Shown here: positions 34,261-42,641 of the stretch, piece after piece
Layout: the number at the start of each line of letters is the position of its first letter
Position numbering within the stretch: position 1 is the stretch's first letter
Assembly: GCA_017550425.1 (NCBI GenBank)
Contig: JAFZPG010000058.1
Location: forward strand, 1 to 47,793
Direction of reading: 5' to 3'
Source: Lachnospiraceae bacterium
Lineage (GTDB): Bacteria; Bacillota; Clostridia; Lachnospirales; Lachnospiraceae
DNA: 47,793 nucleotides
The notes under the pieces: generated by a model
The model's database searches: none
Seen by the model: only the letters and a program-made list of their open reading frames with translations
What the model was told of the DNA's origin: nothing
Position numbers and translations under genes: made by a program

Positions 34261-34371
34261 CAAAGAACCCGGCGCGGAAGGCGCCGTCACGTTGGTTCTG
34301 CCGGATATCGTCATGCATACAAAAACCCGCCTAATGGCTTTGTGCTAACCGCACAAAAAACAGGCGATACT
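34261..34371 (-). promoter_or_regulatory. Leader with two terminator-like hairpins (candidate attenuator)
   Basis: Transcribed on the minus strand, the leader first forms a nested hairpin: outer CGCCT/AGGCG, inner TTTGTGC/GCACAAA, ending in GGTTTTT (34321-34327). Then comes CGGCGC-cttcc-GCGCCG (34270-34286), ending in GGTTCTTT. Both lie between the promoter and the first gene. Attenuation is inferred. Confidence 0.4.
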
Positions 34372-34391
34372 CTCCACATATTTATGTAACA

Positions 34392-34451
34392 ATATTACAA
34401 CAAACACGTTTTGTCCGCATTATAATTATTGCGTGCTTCTTCCCAATTATT
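34392..34451 (-). promoter_or_regulatory. Promoter of the ABC/DUF5696 operon with paired AraC-type half-sites
   Basis: On the minus strand -10 TAATAT (34392-34397). AATTATT repeats start at 34424 and 34445, exactly 21 bp apart, and the proximal one lies 26 bp from the -10, identical to the aguA promoter. A further pair of direct repeats TTCCTATTTTC (34484, 34505) is again 21 bp apart and in the same register. Confidence 0.6.
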
Positions 34452-34648
34452 GCTTTGCTTCTCCTTCTTGAATCCATAGGTTTTTCCTATTTTCCCAAAG
34501 AAAATTCCTATTTTCGATCGGATCCTCCCCTATGCCCTGCATTTTCCCGTTCTTGTTGGGCAATATATACAAAAAAAGAAGCGCTGTTTTCGATCTTTTT
34601 TGTAATAATCTTATGGATTTAAGGGGGAAATCCACTTCGCTAGTACAT

Positions 34649-34677
34649 AGTATAGCATTCCTTACGGCTAAAATCAA
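34649..34677 (-). promoter_or_regulatory. Additional upstream promoter, minus strand
   Basis: TTGATT (34672-34677), 17-bp spacer, TATACT (34649-34654) with TGC ahead (extended -10). It fires toward the operon through ~450 nt without a convincing gene; a 76-residue frame there overlaps the promoter itself and has no SD. The remaining ~100 bp toward telA is AT-rich and includes that gene's terminator. Confidence 0.55.
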
Positions 34678-34731
34678 GTGTTTCTATCAAATTTACTGAA
34701 ATAATCGCCCGCATTTTGTATAAATTGCCGA

Positions 34732-34764
34732 GAAAAAGCGGCGCAGGGAGGCTCCCTGCGCCGC
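34732..34764 (-). terminator. Terminator after the telA-like gene
   Basis: Long GC-rich stem GCGGCGCAGGGA/TCCCTGCGCCGC, then on the minus strand TTTTTCTC. Confidence 0.88.
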
Positions 34765-34805
34765 TTCTGTGTCTATTCTGTGTCCGGAAAACTGGATCTT
34801 ATGTA

Positions 34806-36029
34806 TTACTGATCCTTACGGGTGCTCATCTCAAGCAGCTTTTCCTTCATCTGATTCTCGATCTTGCGAAGTTCGATCTCAGCTGCGGCACGCTTCTCGC
34901 GGCCTTCGTTCTGAATACGCATAACTTCGTCGAGGGTATCGATCAGCGACTGGTTCGTCTGCTGCAAAGTTTCGATCTCAACGATGCCGCGCTCGGACTC
35001 TTTTGCGGTCTCGATGGAAGACATCTTCAGCATCTCCGCATTCTTTTTGAGCAGTTCGTTGGTCATATCGGTGACCTCGCCCTGGGCTTTTGCAGCCTCC
35101 ATGGAGTGGCTCATGCCGAGTGCCAGCACCATCTGGCTCTTCCAAAGCGGGATCGTGTTCACCAGTGTGGACTGGATCTTCTCGCTCATTACGGTGTCGT
35201 TGCTCTGTACCAGGCGGATCTGCGGCCCCATCTGAATGGAGATCACACGAGTCAGTTCCAGGTCATAGAGTTTCTTCTCGAAGCGATTGATCAGGGCTGC
35301 GTAGTCATTGGCCGCCTGAGCGTCCTCCGGCAGTCCGGTCTTCTTCGCCTTCTCATTCAATGCAGCGAGTTCTTCGTTCTTCGCACGCTCCAGACGCTTC
35401 TTACCGGCCAAGATGTACATGGTCAGCTCTTTGTAGTAGGTCTGGTTCGTCGCATACATGTTATCCAGCATCGCAACGTCGCGAAGCAAGGTCACCTGAT
35501 GTTTCTCAAGGGACTCGGACACCTTGTTGACGTTCACTTCTGCCTTGGCGTATTTCGCCTTCATGGCCTCGACTTTATTTGCGCTTCTCTTGAACCACGC
35601 GCGGATGCCCTTCTCGTTCTCCTTTACGTCGAACGACTTCAGTTCGGTAACCAGGTTCGACAGCATGCCGCCGACCTCGCCCAGATCCTTCGTACGTACG
35701 TTATTCAGAGCCGCCTCGGAGAAATCCGCTACCTTCTTCTGTGCGCCCGCGCCGTACTGCATGATGGAATTGGTGTCCTTCAGGTCGATCTGCTTGGAGA
35801 ACTGCTCCACCTGCTTCAGTTCCTGTTCGGACAGGATGGCTGCCGTATTATCCTCGACCTGCTCCTCCTTCTTCTGTTCATCCGTCACCAGAACGGGCTT
35901 CGTTTCAGGTGAATCAAACGGGGTCAATGTAAGGCTGGGCGCTTCCGGCGCGTCGGCCACGATCGTCTCGATCACCTGCTCCTGCACTGCTTCTTTCACC
36001 TGCTCCTCAGGCATCATGTTATCATCCAT
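34806..36029 (-). CDS. TelA/YaaN-family (toxic anion resistance) protein
   Basis: 407 residues, soluble and highly helical. After an acidic N-terminal ~60 residues comes the TelA family core (LSEQELKQVEQFSKQIDLKD; QYGAGAQKKVADFS; GIRAWFKRSANKVEAMKAKY; TVMSEKIQSTLVNTIPLWKS). The C-terminal ~80 residues form a coiled coil rich in Glu/Lys. TelA proteins are linked to tellurite resistance and, in Firmicutes, to envelope stress; their biochemical role is unsettled. It is the second gene of an operon with the XpaC-like protein (37-bp gap), matching the xpaC-yaaN pairing in Bacillus. AGGAG precedes the start. Confidence 0.88.
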   Translation of the reverse strand: MDDNMMPEEQVKEAVQEQVIETIVADAPEAPSLTLTPFDSPETKPVLVTDEQKKEEQVEDNTAAILSEQELKQVEQFSKQIDLKDTNSIMQYGAGAQKKVADFSEAALNNVRTKDLGEVGGMLSNLVTELKSFDVKENEKGIRAWFKRSANKVEAMKAKYAKAEVNVNKVSESLEKHQVTLLRDVAMLDNMYATNQTYYKELTMYILAGKKRLERAKNEELAALNEKAKKTGLPEDAQAANDYAALINRFEKKLYDLELTRVISIQMGPQIRLVQSNDTVMSEKIQSTLVNTIPLWKSQMVLALGMSHSMEAAKAQGEVTDMTNELLKKNAEMLKMSSIETAKESERGIVEIETLQQTNQSLIDTLDEVMRIQNEGREKRAAAEIELRKIENQMKEKLLEMSTRKDQ

Positions 36030-36066
36030 ATCTAACTCCTATCCGCATGGCACGGCCATGCTGTTT

Positions 36067-37743
36067 CTATTTTCTCGGAACTACTTCAAATTCCTTTTCT
36101 TTCAGGCCTTCCTGCGCAAACAGCGCATTCAGTACCGAAATGTCGGCCGATGCTTCCACCGCCGCATCTTTAAACAGATCGTTCAGAAGGTTCTCGAACG
36201 CGACATTGATCATGTCGAGCGTATCTTCGATATCCTTCTTCGTGCGGGTGATGTTGTCACCCTCCAGCTTCTGATCTTCGAACTCACGGTACGTATGCAC
36301 CAGTTTCAAAGTCGTCGGCATGTAGTATTCCATGAACTTCCGTATCTCCGGAAGTTTCTCGGGATGGTCTTCGACCACACGGAAAATGCGTTTGCACACA
36401 TCTTCCAGGTTATCCAGTTTATGGGTCACGACCTCACCCGGGATCGCGTCGTTTTCATTACGCAACTGCAACAGATAACTGCGTCCCTGCTCCAGCGCTT
36501 TCGCCACCTCCGGCGAGAGCTGTTGTTTTGCGGGAGTCCCGTCCGGCGCGGGAAGCGCTGCGGCCGCCTGCGTCTGCTGTTGCGGCGTCATGAGTCCGTA
36601 CGCCTGCATGTATTTCTCGTAACCTTCGTCCGATAGGAAGATCACCTGGTCGCCCGGGGCGAAATGTCCTTGCGGGAACACGCCGAGCTCGATCATGTCT
36701 TTCCAATCCTGACGGATCACGGCAGGCTCGATGCCCATCGCCGCCGACATCTCCAATACGGAGACCTGCGGCTTCGTCGCGTACCGTTTGATATACTCGC
36801 GGAAACGCGCATATTGTTTTTTCTTCTTTTTGGAGCGTGTAAACAAATACAGGAAGACTCCAAACAGTCCGGCCGAAAACAGCAGGCCGATGATCCCGCC
36901 GGCGACGCTCATTTCCGAGTCGCCGATCTCTCCGATCATGCCGAACGTGAAGAACGCGCAGATGATGGTGAATACCAAAAACGTAATGCTTCTGGTGTTG
37001 TTTTCTTCCTCACCGGGAAATGCGTCCGCTTTCCGCGTCACACGGATAGCCGCGGGTTGGTTCGGCGTGCGTACCGGTGCCGGCCGGCTGGTCCTCATAT
37101 AATCGGGATAACGCGCATCGTTGATGTGCGTGTTGGTCTCGACCATGGGATACTGACTGACCGTCTGGTTTCCTCCGGCGCCGCCCCGGCCTCCGAAGAC
37201 TCCGCGTCCGCGCTGTCCGGGCGCGCCGGCCTGCCCGCCTTGCTGCATTTGCTGACTCTGCGGTACGGGTTGCAGATAATTCTGTTGTACGTTCTGTCCC
37301 TGCATGGGAACCCGACGTCCCTGCTGCGCTGCCTGTGCTGCATAGACCTGATCTATGTAGGCTTGCTGCCCGCCCGGAACCTGTCCCTGCGGTTGCTGCC
37401 CCTGCAGTTGCTGCCCCTGTTGCGGCTGATACTGTACGTTCGGAGCCGTGCCCGGCTGATAATAGACCTCCGGATACTTCGGCGCCGCGTCAAACTGCGT
37501 CCGCACCTGTTGCGCTGCCTGCGCGACCGAGTTCTGCTGGTTCGGCAGGATCGGCTGACCCTGTCCCTGCGAACTCCGGCGGACCTGCGTGTTTTGCGGC
37601 CGTCCCTGCGGGTTTTGCTGTTGATTTGTATTCTGACCGGTTCCGATTATCTGGCCGACCATGGAATTGATGCTGTTTACCGCCTGCTCAACGGAGCGCC
37701 GTATCGTGTCGCCCAAGTCATTCGGATTATAATTCTCAGCCAA
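36067..37743 (-). CDS. XpaC-like (5-bromo-4-chloroindolyl phosphate hydrolysis family) membrane protein with Gln-rich region
   Basis: 558 residues if started at the TTG at 37743, which has GGTGAGG 5 bp ahead; an ATG at 37779 has no SD. Order: a short helical N-terminus (NPNDLGDTIRRSVEQAVNSI), a ~170-residue Gln/Pro/Gly-rich low-complexity stretch, two membrane helices (SITFLVFTIICAFFTFGMIG; IIGLLFSAGLFGVFLYLF), a basic segment with a winged-helix-like region, and the XpaC-type C-terminal domain (FMEYYMPTTLKLVHTYREFE). The paired telA-like gene follows. The disordered region is unusual in length and may mediate assembly; this is inferred. Confidence 0.8.
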   Translation of the reverse strand: MAENYNPNDLGDTIRRSVEQAVNSINSMVGQIIGTGQNTNQQQNPQGRPQNTQVRRSSQGQGQPILPNQQNSVAQAAQQVRTQFDAAPKYPEVYYQPGTAPNVQYQPQQGQQLQGQQPQGQVPGGQQAYIDQVYAAQAAQQGRRVPMQGQNVQQNYLQPVPQSQQMQQGGQAGAPGQRGRGVFGGRGGAGGNQTVSQYPMVETNTHINDARYPDYMRTSRPAPVRTPNQPAAIRVTRKADAFPGEEENNTRSITFLVFTIICAFFTFGMIGEIGDSEMSVAGGIIGLLFSAGLFGVFLYLFTRSKKKKKQYARFREYIKRYATKPQVSVLEMSAAMGIEPAVIRQDWKDMIELGVFPQGHFAPGDQVIFLSDEGYEKYMQAYGLMTPQQQTQAAAALPAPDGTPAKQQLSPEVAKALEQGRSYLLQLRNENDAIPGEVVTHKLDNLEDVCKRIFRVVEDHPEKLPEIRKFMEYYMPTTLKLVHTYREFEDQKLEGDNITRTKKDIEDTLDMINVAFENLLNDLFKDAAVEASADISVLNALFAQEGLKEKEFEVVPRK

Positions 37744-37819
37744 GATAACCTCACCACCTTTTAGTGTCTGAAAGCACACATTCTGAGGCCGAAATCAACC
37801 GATTCGGCCACACACTACA

Positions 37820-37848
37820 ATGTTACCATATTTTTATGTTCATTTCAA
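37820..37848 (-). promoter_or_regulatory. Promoter of the xpaC-telA operon
   Basis: On the minus strand TTGAAA (37843-37848), 17-bp spacer, TAACAT (37820-37825). Confidence 0.7.
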
Positions 37849-37911
37849 CGGAATTTTACTTCGAATTCCTTACGTATTTCTTTCGTTTCCGTCGAGGCAG
37901 CCGCCCGATCG

Positions 37912-39357
37912 TCACTCCTGCGCAGCCTCGATCGCTTCCTTCGTCACCGGCCCGTTCTTTTCGATGAGATCTGCCAGCATGTCGTAGGAAAACTTCTTTC
38001 CCCAGTTGATCAGGCCGTGGCTCGCCGCGCGTTTGCGCGTGTAACTCTCCCAGGGAATGACCGTCATCTGTGTAAAAGATTCGAGTGCCGGATCAAACAG
38101 GAAATGCGTCACCAGATAGTCCATCCGGTAGTCATCCAGCGTTAGTTCGCCGGTCTGCGCGTCGATCTTCAGGCGCAGCCGCGCCATGCCGCCGAGCATT
38201 TTTGCCGCAGTGTCCTGGAGGGAAATGAAATTTCCCAGGGAGTAGAACACCAGCGTCCGGTGTCCGTTCGCCCCCGTCACCCATTGCACTTTCTGTACGA
38301 CATGCGGATGGGTCCCGATCACGACGTCCGCGCCGGCGTCCGCCAGGATCAGCGCCATGTTATACTGGTCGTCCGTCGGCTCCGAGCGTCCCTCGACGCC
38401 CCAGTGCGGCAGCACGATCACATAATCGCACTCTTCTTTTGCGCGGGCAATGTCTCTCCGTACGGTCTCTTCGTTAAGCGTGTTCAGCAGGTAGGGCTGG
38501 CGCCCCAGATTGCCCGAGTTCACACCATAGGTATAATTCAAGAACGCGATCTTTTTCCCCTTGCACTCGACATAAGGTACGGTGTCGCGCTCCTCCTGAC
38601 TTAAGGATATTCCTGTCACCAGCACCCCGGGATGTTTCTCCTTCCAGTACTGCGCCGTGTTGATCAGGCCCTCGCGGCCCATGTCCAGCATGTGGTTGGT
38701 GGCAAATGAAACGACGTCAAAGCCGGCACATACCATGGCGTTGCCGATCGGTTGCGGCACGTTGAAGCGCGGGTAGGTCTGGATGCCGTATTCCTCGCCG
38801 GCCATCGGCGTTTCCTGGTTGATCACCGCGATGTCTGCCTGTGAGATCAGATACTTCGTCCCGCGGTAGACCGGCGTGTAGTCGTACGTTCCGTCCTCTT
38901 TGATTCCGCTTTGGGACAGGGATTTATGGTACAGATTATCCCCGACCGCGATGATATCGATGTATTGATCTTCCGGTTCAGGCTCGGTCGTCTCTTCGAC
39001 TGTGGAAGCCGCCTCTGTGGGATCCGTCTTCTCAGCATCGGAAGAAGTACTATTTTCCGTCTCGCCGGGATCGGAAGACTTCTCTCCCGTGGTCTCCTCC
39101 GAAGGCGAAACCGATCCCGGATCCGCCGAAGTTGCTCCCGAAGGATCCGCGTCCGCATTCGTCTGCTCCGCCACATATTCCGGGGTAGTCTCCTCCTCTC
39201 CCGCCACGGGCCGGTGAACTTTCGGCAGGATCACAAAGAGGAACAGGCACATAAAAAGAAGGGTCACAACAGACACCCCCACAGCGATGCGGATGCCTTT
39301 GCGCCCCTTCAAAGAGCCTTCTTTTCGGTCTTTGTTCCAGCTCGATATCTTACCCAT
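37912..39357 (-). CDS. CapA-family (poly-gamma-glutamate synthesis-type) membrane-anchored metallophosphatase-fold protein
   Basis: 481 residues. A membrane anchor (~22-45: IRIAVGVSVVTLLFMCLFLF), then an acidic Ser/Thr/Glu-rich linker (~52-135), then the external CapA domain: DIIAVGDNLYH, INQETPMAG, FATNHMLDMG, LPHWGVEG and IGTHPHVVQKVQWV, whose Asp/Asn/His residues form the metallophosphoesterase-like site. The C-terminus has FYSLGNFIS. Such proteins act at the cell surface; only some belong to PGA loci, and no capB/capC is nearby, so the substrate is unknown. The start codon follows the mtnN stop by 1 bp, with a weak SD (GGAATTA), so translation depends on mtnN. Confidence 0.85.
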   Translation of the reverse strand: MGKISSWNKDRKEGSLKGRKGIRIAVGVSVVTLLFMCLFLFVILPKVHRPVAGEEETTPEYVAEQTNADADPSGATSADPGSVSPSEETTGEKSSDPGETENSTSSDAEKTDPTEAASTVEETTEPEPEDQYIDIIAVGDNLYHKSLSQSGIKEDGTYDYTPVYRGTKYLISQADIAVINQETPMAGEEYGIQTYPRFNVPQPIGNAMVCAGFDVVSFATNHMLDMGREGLINTAQYWKEKHPGVLVTGISLSQEERDTVPYVECKGKKIAFLNYTYGVNSGNLGRQPYLLNTLNEETVRRDIARAKEECDYVIVLPHWGVEGRSEPTDDQYNMALILADAGADVVIGTHPHVVQKVQWVTGANGHRTLVFYSLGNFISLQDTAAKMLGGMARLRLKIDAQTGELTLDDYRMDYLVTHFLFDPALESFTQMTVIPWESYTRKRAASHGLINWGKKFSYDMLADLIEKNGPVTKEAIEAAQE

Positions 39358-39358
39358 A

Positions 39359-40078
39359 CTAATTCCGATTGATCATATATTCTACAAAACGGGAACAACG
39401 CACGGCTGCCTGCGACTCAAACACAGGATAGTCGACCGTCGCTACACCGTTGGCACGGTCCGAGATCGCGCGCAGGATCACATACGGCAGGTTGTTGGCG
39501 TACGCCGCCTGAGCGATCGCCGCACCCTCCATCTCGCAGCAGTCGCCGCGGAATTCGTCGATCAGGCGCTTCTTCACAGCGCTGTCCGAAATGAATGCAT
39601 CACCGCTCACCACGCGGCCGCGGATAAAGGAAACGCCGGAAAAACCGGGTTCGTTTTTCAACGCCTCGGCAGTTTTTTCCGCCTGCATGATCATCCATGG
39701 ATCCGCGGGAAATGCGAGTACGGGCACGCCGGGGATCTGGCCCGGCGCATACTTCAGCGCCGTCACATCCACATCGTGCTGCAACGCATCCGTAGAGATC
39801 AGGATATCCCCGATGTCCAGATTGACATTCAGCGCTCCTGCCACTCCCGTATTGATGATATGTGTGACTTCAAAAAAATCCGCCAGGACCTGCACGCAAA
39901 GCGCGGCATTGACCTTGCCGACGCCGCATTTTACGACGACTGCTTCCGCATTGCCCAGTTTACCTACGGCAAAATCCATCCCTGCGTGACGCTTCGACGA
40001 ATAGCCGCCGTTTTGCGCCATATGTTTCTTCAAAGTGGCGACTTCCGTCTCCATCGCTCCGATGATTCCAAACCTCAT
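39359..40078 (-). CDS. mtnN: 5'-methylthioadenosine/S-adenosylhomocysteine nucleosidase
   Basis: 239 residues from the ATG at 40078 (AAGGGAG ahead); an upstream in-frame ATG adds 16 unrelated residues. The enzyme cleaves adenine from MTA and SAH, recycling methionine and yielding S-ribosylhomocysteine. E12 (GAMETE), the Glu of CEMEGAAIAQ (~174) and the Asp of ISDRAN (~197) match the catalytic residues of the E. coli enzyme in kind and position. It is the first gene of a two-gene unit with the CapA-like protein, a pairing with no obvious metabolic logic. Confidence 0.95.
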   Translation of the reverse strand: MRFGIIGAMETEVATLKKHMAQNGGYSSKRHAGMDFAVGKLGNAEAVVVKCGVGKVNAALCVQVLADFFEVTHIINTGVAGALNVNLDIGDILISTDALQHDVDVTALKYAPGQIPGVPVLAFPADPWMIMQAEKTAEALKNEPGFSGVSFIRGRVVSGDAFISDSAVKKRLIDEFRGDCCEMEGAAIAQAAYANNLPYVILRAISDRANGVATVDYPVFESQAAVRCSRFVEYMINRN

Positions 40079-40143
40079 CCCGATATACTCCCTTCGCGCG
40101 CATCCGCCGACTCGGCAAATGCACATATATATCCTATGTAAAG

Positions 40144-40171
40144 ATTATAGCAAACAGATGGTAAATGTCAA
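40144..40171 (-). promoter_or_regulatory. Promoter of mtnN
   Basis: On the minus strand consensus TTGACA (40166-40171), 16-bp spacer, TATAAT (40144-40149) with TGC ahead. Confidence 0.85.
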
Positions 40172-40275
40172 GCCGTGCATGGGGGACAACGCCGATCATT
40201 CCCGGCACGGGATCTCTCGTCTCAACCCTCTCCCGGGGTGCTTACGGGCACATTCCTCATGGATATTTTCCGAAA

Positions 40276-41676
40276 TCACGTGATCGGCATGTCTTCTTTC
40301 GGCATCTTTCGCAGTTCATGCCACAGGAACGTGATCGCCATCAAAAACGTCAGCAGATCCGTGATCGGCTGGGCGAACTTGATGCCTTCCAGGCCGAAGA
40401 AATACGGCAAGATCAGAAGCAGCGGGATCAGAAAAACGATCTGCTTCGAGAACGAAAGCAGGGCCCCCTTCGTCGCCTTTCCGATCGCCGGGAAGAACGT
40501 CGCGCAGCAGATCTGCATGCCGTTTAAGAACACGCAGAACAGAAAGGCCCGCATGAAGCGAACGCCGTATTCCACGTACATCGGGTCATCGCCGCCGTTG
40601 CCGAACAGAGAAATAAGCGGCTCCGTGAAGATCTCGAACACGAGCCAGATCGCGGTGGAAATGATGACCGCCGCGGTCATGAAGAGTTTCACCGTATGGC
40701 GTACACGCCCGTATTTTTTCGCTCCGTAGTTGTAGCTGCAGATCGGCTGCGCGCCGTTGATCAGGCCGATGATGAGGGCGATAAAGATAACGTTGATCTT
40801 CGTGACGATGCCCGCCACGGCGATCGGCGTGTCCGGGCCGTAGACCGACTGCTCCCCGTAGGTCCGCAGCACATTATTCAAGGTGATCTGCACCAGCAGG
40901 TTGGAGGACTGGAAGATAAAGGAATTCAGGCCGAGCCGGCAGATATCGAAGACTTCCGCGAAATGCGGGATGAAATCCTTCATCGCAAAACGGACTGACT
41001 TAAACCGCGGGAAATACGCAGCCAGAATGCAGGCCGACAGGATCTGGCTGATCACGGTCGCCCAGGCCGCTCCGCGGATGCCCCAGCCGCATGCAAAGAT
41101 AAAGATCGGATCCAGAATGGTGTTCAGCACCGCACCGATGACGATCGCCGCCATGGAGTAGCGTGGGCTTCGGTCCGCCCGCACGAGCGGGTTCGTGCCC
41201 GTCGAAAAGAGGACGAACGGAATACCAAAGGACGTGATGCCGGCATATTGCTCCGCGTACGGCAGGATGTTTTCCGTCGCGCCGAAGGCGACGAGCATCG
41301 GCTTCAGGAAGATGCGCACCAGAACGCAGATGGTCACGCCGCAGATCACGAGCATGCCCGCCGCGGAGCCGGCGATCTTCTTCGCCTTCACTTCGTTCTT
41401 GCGTCCCAGCTCCAGGTTGAAACCCGAGGCTGCGCCGAGACCCGTCATCAGACCGATCGCCATGCAGATGGTCGTCAGCGGAAACGACACGCTGGTCGCG
41501 GCATTTCCGAGTTTTCCGGAGTCCTGTCCGATGAAGATCTGATCCACGATGTTATAGAGCGCATTGACCACGTTCGCGATGATCGCCGGGATCGCCAGCG
41601 ACAAAAGCAGCTTCCCGAGCGGCCGCGTCCCCAACGGATTTTCTTTCGGTTGTGTTTTCGTTTGTTGTGTATTCAT
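40276..41676 (-). CDS. MATE-family efflux transporter (first)
   Basis: 466 residues, about 12 membrane segments. The N-terminal motif LLSLAIPAIIANVVNALYNI followed by VDQIFIG and the repeat in the second half (NSFIFQSSNLLVQITLNNVL) are typical of the NorM/DinF-type cation-coupled exporters; the substrate is not predictable. The leader (41677-41740) has an extended -10-like TGGTATAGT and a hairpin, GACGGC-cctgt-GCCATC, that recurs before the other MATE gene at 45081-46466. SD is AAGGAAT, rather far (about 14 bp) from the ATG. The 200 bp downstream toward mtnN hold only the mtnN promoter and no gene. Confidence 0.9.
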   Translation of the reverse strand: MNTQQTKTQPKENPLGTRPLGKLLLSLAIPAIIANVVNALYNIVDQIFIGQDSGKLGNAATSVSFPLTTICMAIGLMTGLGAASGFNLELGRKNEVKAKKIAGSAAGMLVICGVTICVLVRIFLKPMLVAFGATENILPYAEQYAGITSFGIPFVLFSTGTNPLVRADRSPRYSMAAIVIGAVLNTILDPIFIFACGWGIRGAAWATVISQILSACILAAYFPRFKSVRFAMKDFIPHFAEVFDICRLGLNSFIFQSSNLLVQITLNNVLRTYGEQSVYGPDTPIAVAGIVTKINVIFIALIIGLINGAQPICSYNYGAKKYGRVRHTVKLFMTAAVIISTAIWLVFEIFTEPLISLFGNGGDDPMYVEYGVRFMRAFLFCVFLNGMQICCATFFPAIGKATKGALLSFSKQIVFLIPLLLILPYFFGLEGIKFAQPITDLLTFLMAITFLWHELRKMPKEDMPIT

Positions 41677-41712
41677 ATCAGAGATGTAATTCCTTACTTT
41701 AGATGTCTCGCA

Positions 41713-41729
41713 GATGGCACAGGGCCGTC
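41713..41729 (-). promoter_or_regulatory. MATE leader element, copy 1
   Basis: On the minus strand GACGGCCCTGTGCCATC, 36 nt upstream of the start codon. It forms a hairpin with arms GACGGC/GCCATC (one C-A mismatch) and a 5-nt loop. Sixteen of 17 bases are identical to copy 2 at 46494-46510. Confidence 0.45.
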
Positions 41730-41835
41730 AAAGGATACTATACCATAAAATCCGTTCAGCGTCCATGCGGGCAATGCTTGTTTTTCCTCTTACTTCATGC
41801 TAGTATAACCTTAGGACCGGTCAGCTGGTTGGAAA

Positions 41836-42330
41836 AGCAACCAAGAGGTTGAATTTAGTTTGCTTTGGTGGCTAGGGCTTTACGGATTACCGGCGCTTTG
41901 AGCCTGAAAAGCAACCAAATGCTTGATTTTCGCCAGTTTGGTGGCCGGAGCCTTACGAAACGCCATCGCTTTGGGCCCGAAAAGCAACCAAATGCTCTAT
42001 TTTTGCCTGCTCTGGTAGCCAGAACCTTACGAAACACCGGCGCTTTGGGCCTAAAAAGCAACCAAAAGCTCTATTTTTGCCTGCTCTGGTGGCCAGAGCC
42101 TTACGAAACACCGGCGCTTTGGTCATAAAAAGCAACCAAAAACTTGCCTTTCGCTCACTTTGGTGGCTGAAACACCACGAAACACCGGCACTATAGTTCT
42201 GGAAAGCAACCAAAAACTTGCCTTTCGCTCACTTTGGTGGCTGAAACACCACGAAACACCGGCACTATAGTTCTGGAAAGCAACCAAAAACTTGCTTTTC
42301 GCTCGTTTGGGTGGCCGAAGCGATCTAAAT
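41836..42330. repeat. Tandem hairpin array B (7 units, period 74 bp)
   Basis: AGCAACC recurs at 41836, 41910, 41983, 42057, 42131, 42205 and 42279, spaced 73-74 bp. A unit runs AGCAACCAAA, ~17 nt, TTTGGTGGCC, then TTACGAAACxCCGGCGCTTT. Arms pair with one mismatch. The units at 42131 and 42205 are almost identical, others diverge by several bases. The period is not divisible by three and frames change between copies, so the apparent Arg-rich reading frames here are not genes. Confidence 0.85.
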
Positions 42331-42351
42331 AGCAAGCATTTCAGCCCTCCG

Positions 42352-42612
42352 CGGCTAACCATCGTGGTATTTCCGCCTCTTTTGTTAGCCGTCGGGCAAT
42401 AAATAACCAGTTTCTCAAGTCCTCACGGCTAACAACCACGGTATTTCCGCCTCTTTTGTTAGCCGTCGGGCAATAAATAACCAGTTTCTCAAGTCCTCAC
42501 GGCTAACAACCACGGTATTTCCGCCTCTTTTGTTAGCCGTCGGGCAATAAATAACTAGTTTTTCAAGTCCTCGCGGCTAACAACCACGATATTTCCGCCT
42601 CTTTTGTTAGCC
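42352..42612. repeat. Tandem hairpin array C (4 units, period 74 bp)
   Basis: CGGCTAAC recurs at 42352, 42426, 42500 and 42574, exactly 74 bp apart. Each unit has a perfect 10-bp stem CGGCTAACAA/TTGTTAGCCG (in the first copy slightly changed), a 20-nt loop, and the spacer GTCGGGCAATAAATAAC. It abuts array B and ends about 30 bp before the SDR start codon. Together, B and C fill the 965-bp gap between the MATE and SDR genes; the rest (41677-41835) holds the MATE promoter and leader. Confidence 0.85.
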
Positions 42613-42641
42613 CGCTGTCAAGAAGAATAAGGAGTCCCACT

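Noticed and set aside
34447-34677. A 76-residue minus-strand ORF in the gap before the transporter operon
   Set aside because: Its start overlaps the promoter at 34649-34677, it has no SD and no recognisable features.
40276-41676. The two MATE genes as a recent tandem duplication
   Set aside because: Their N-terminal and mid-protein motifs differ clearly; only the short leader element is shared.
41855-42362. Arg/Lys-rich open frames (68-86 residues) on the minus strand
   Set aside because: They lie wholly in the 74-bp array, shift frame between units and have no ribosome binding sites.
42352-42612. Integron attC sites
   Set aside because: Arms GGCTAAC/GTTAGCC do not match the RYYYAAC/GTTRRRY boxes, no cassette ORFs lie between units, and no integrase is present.
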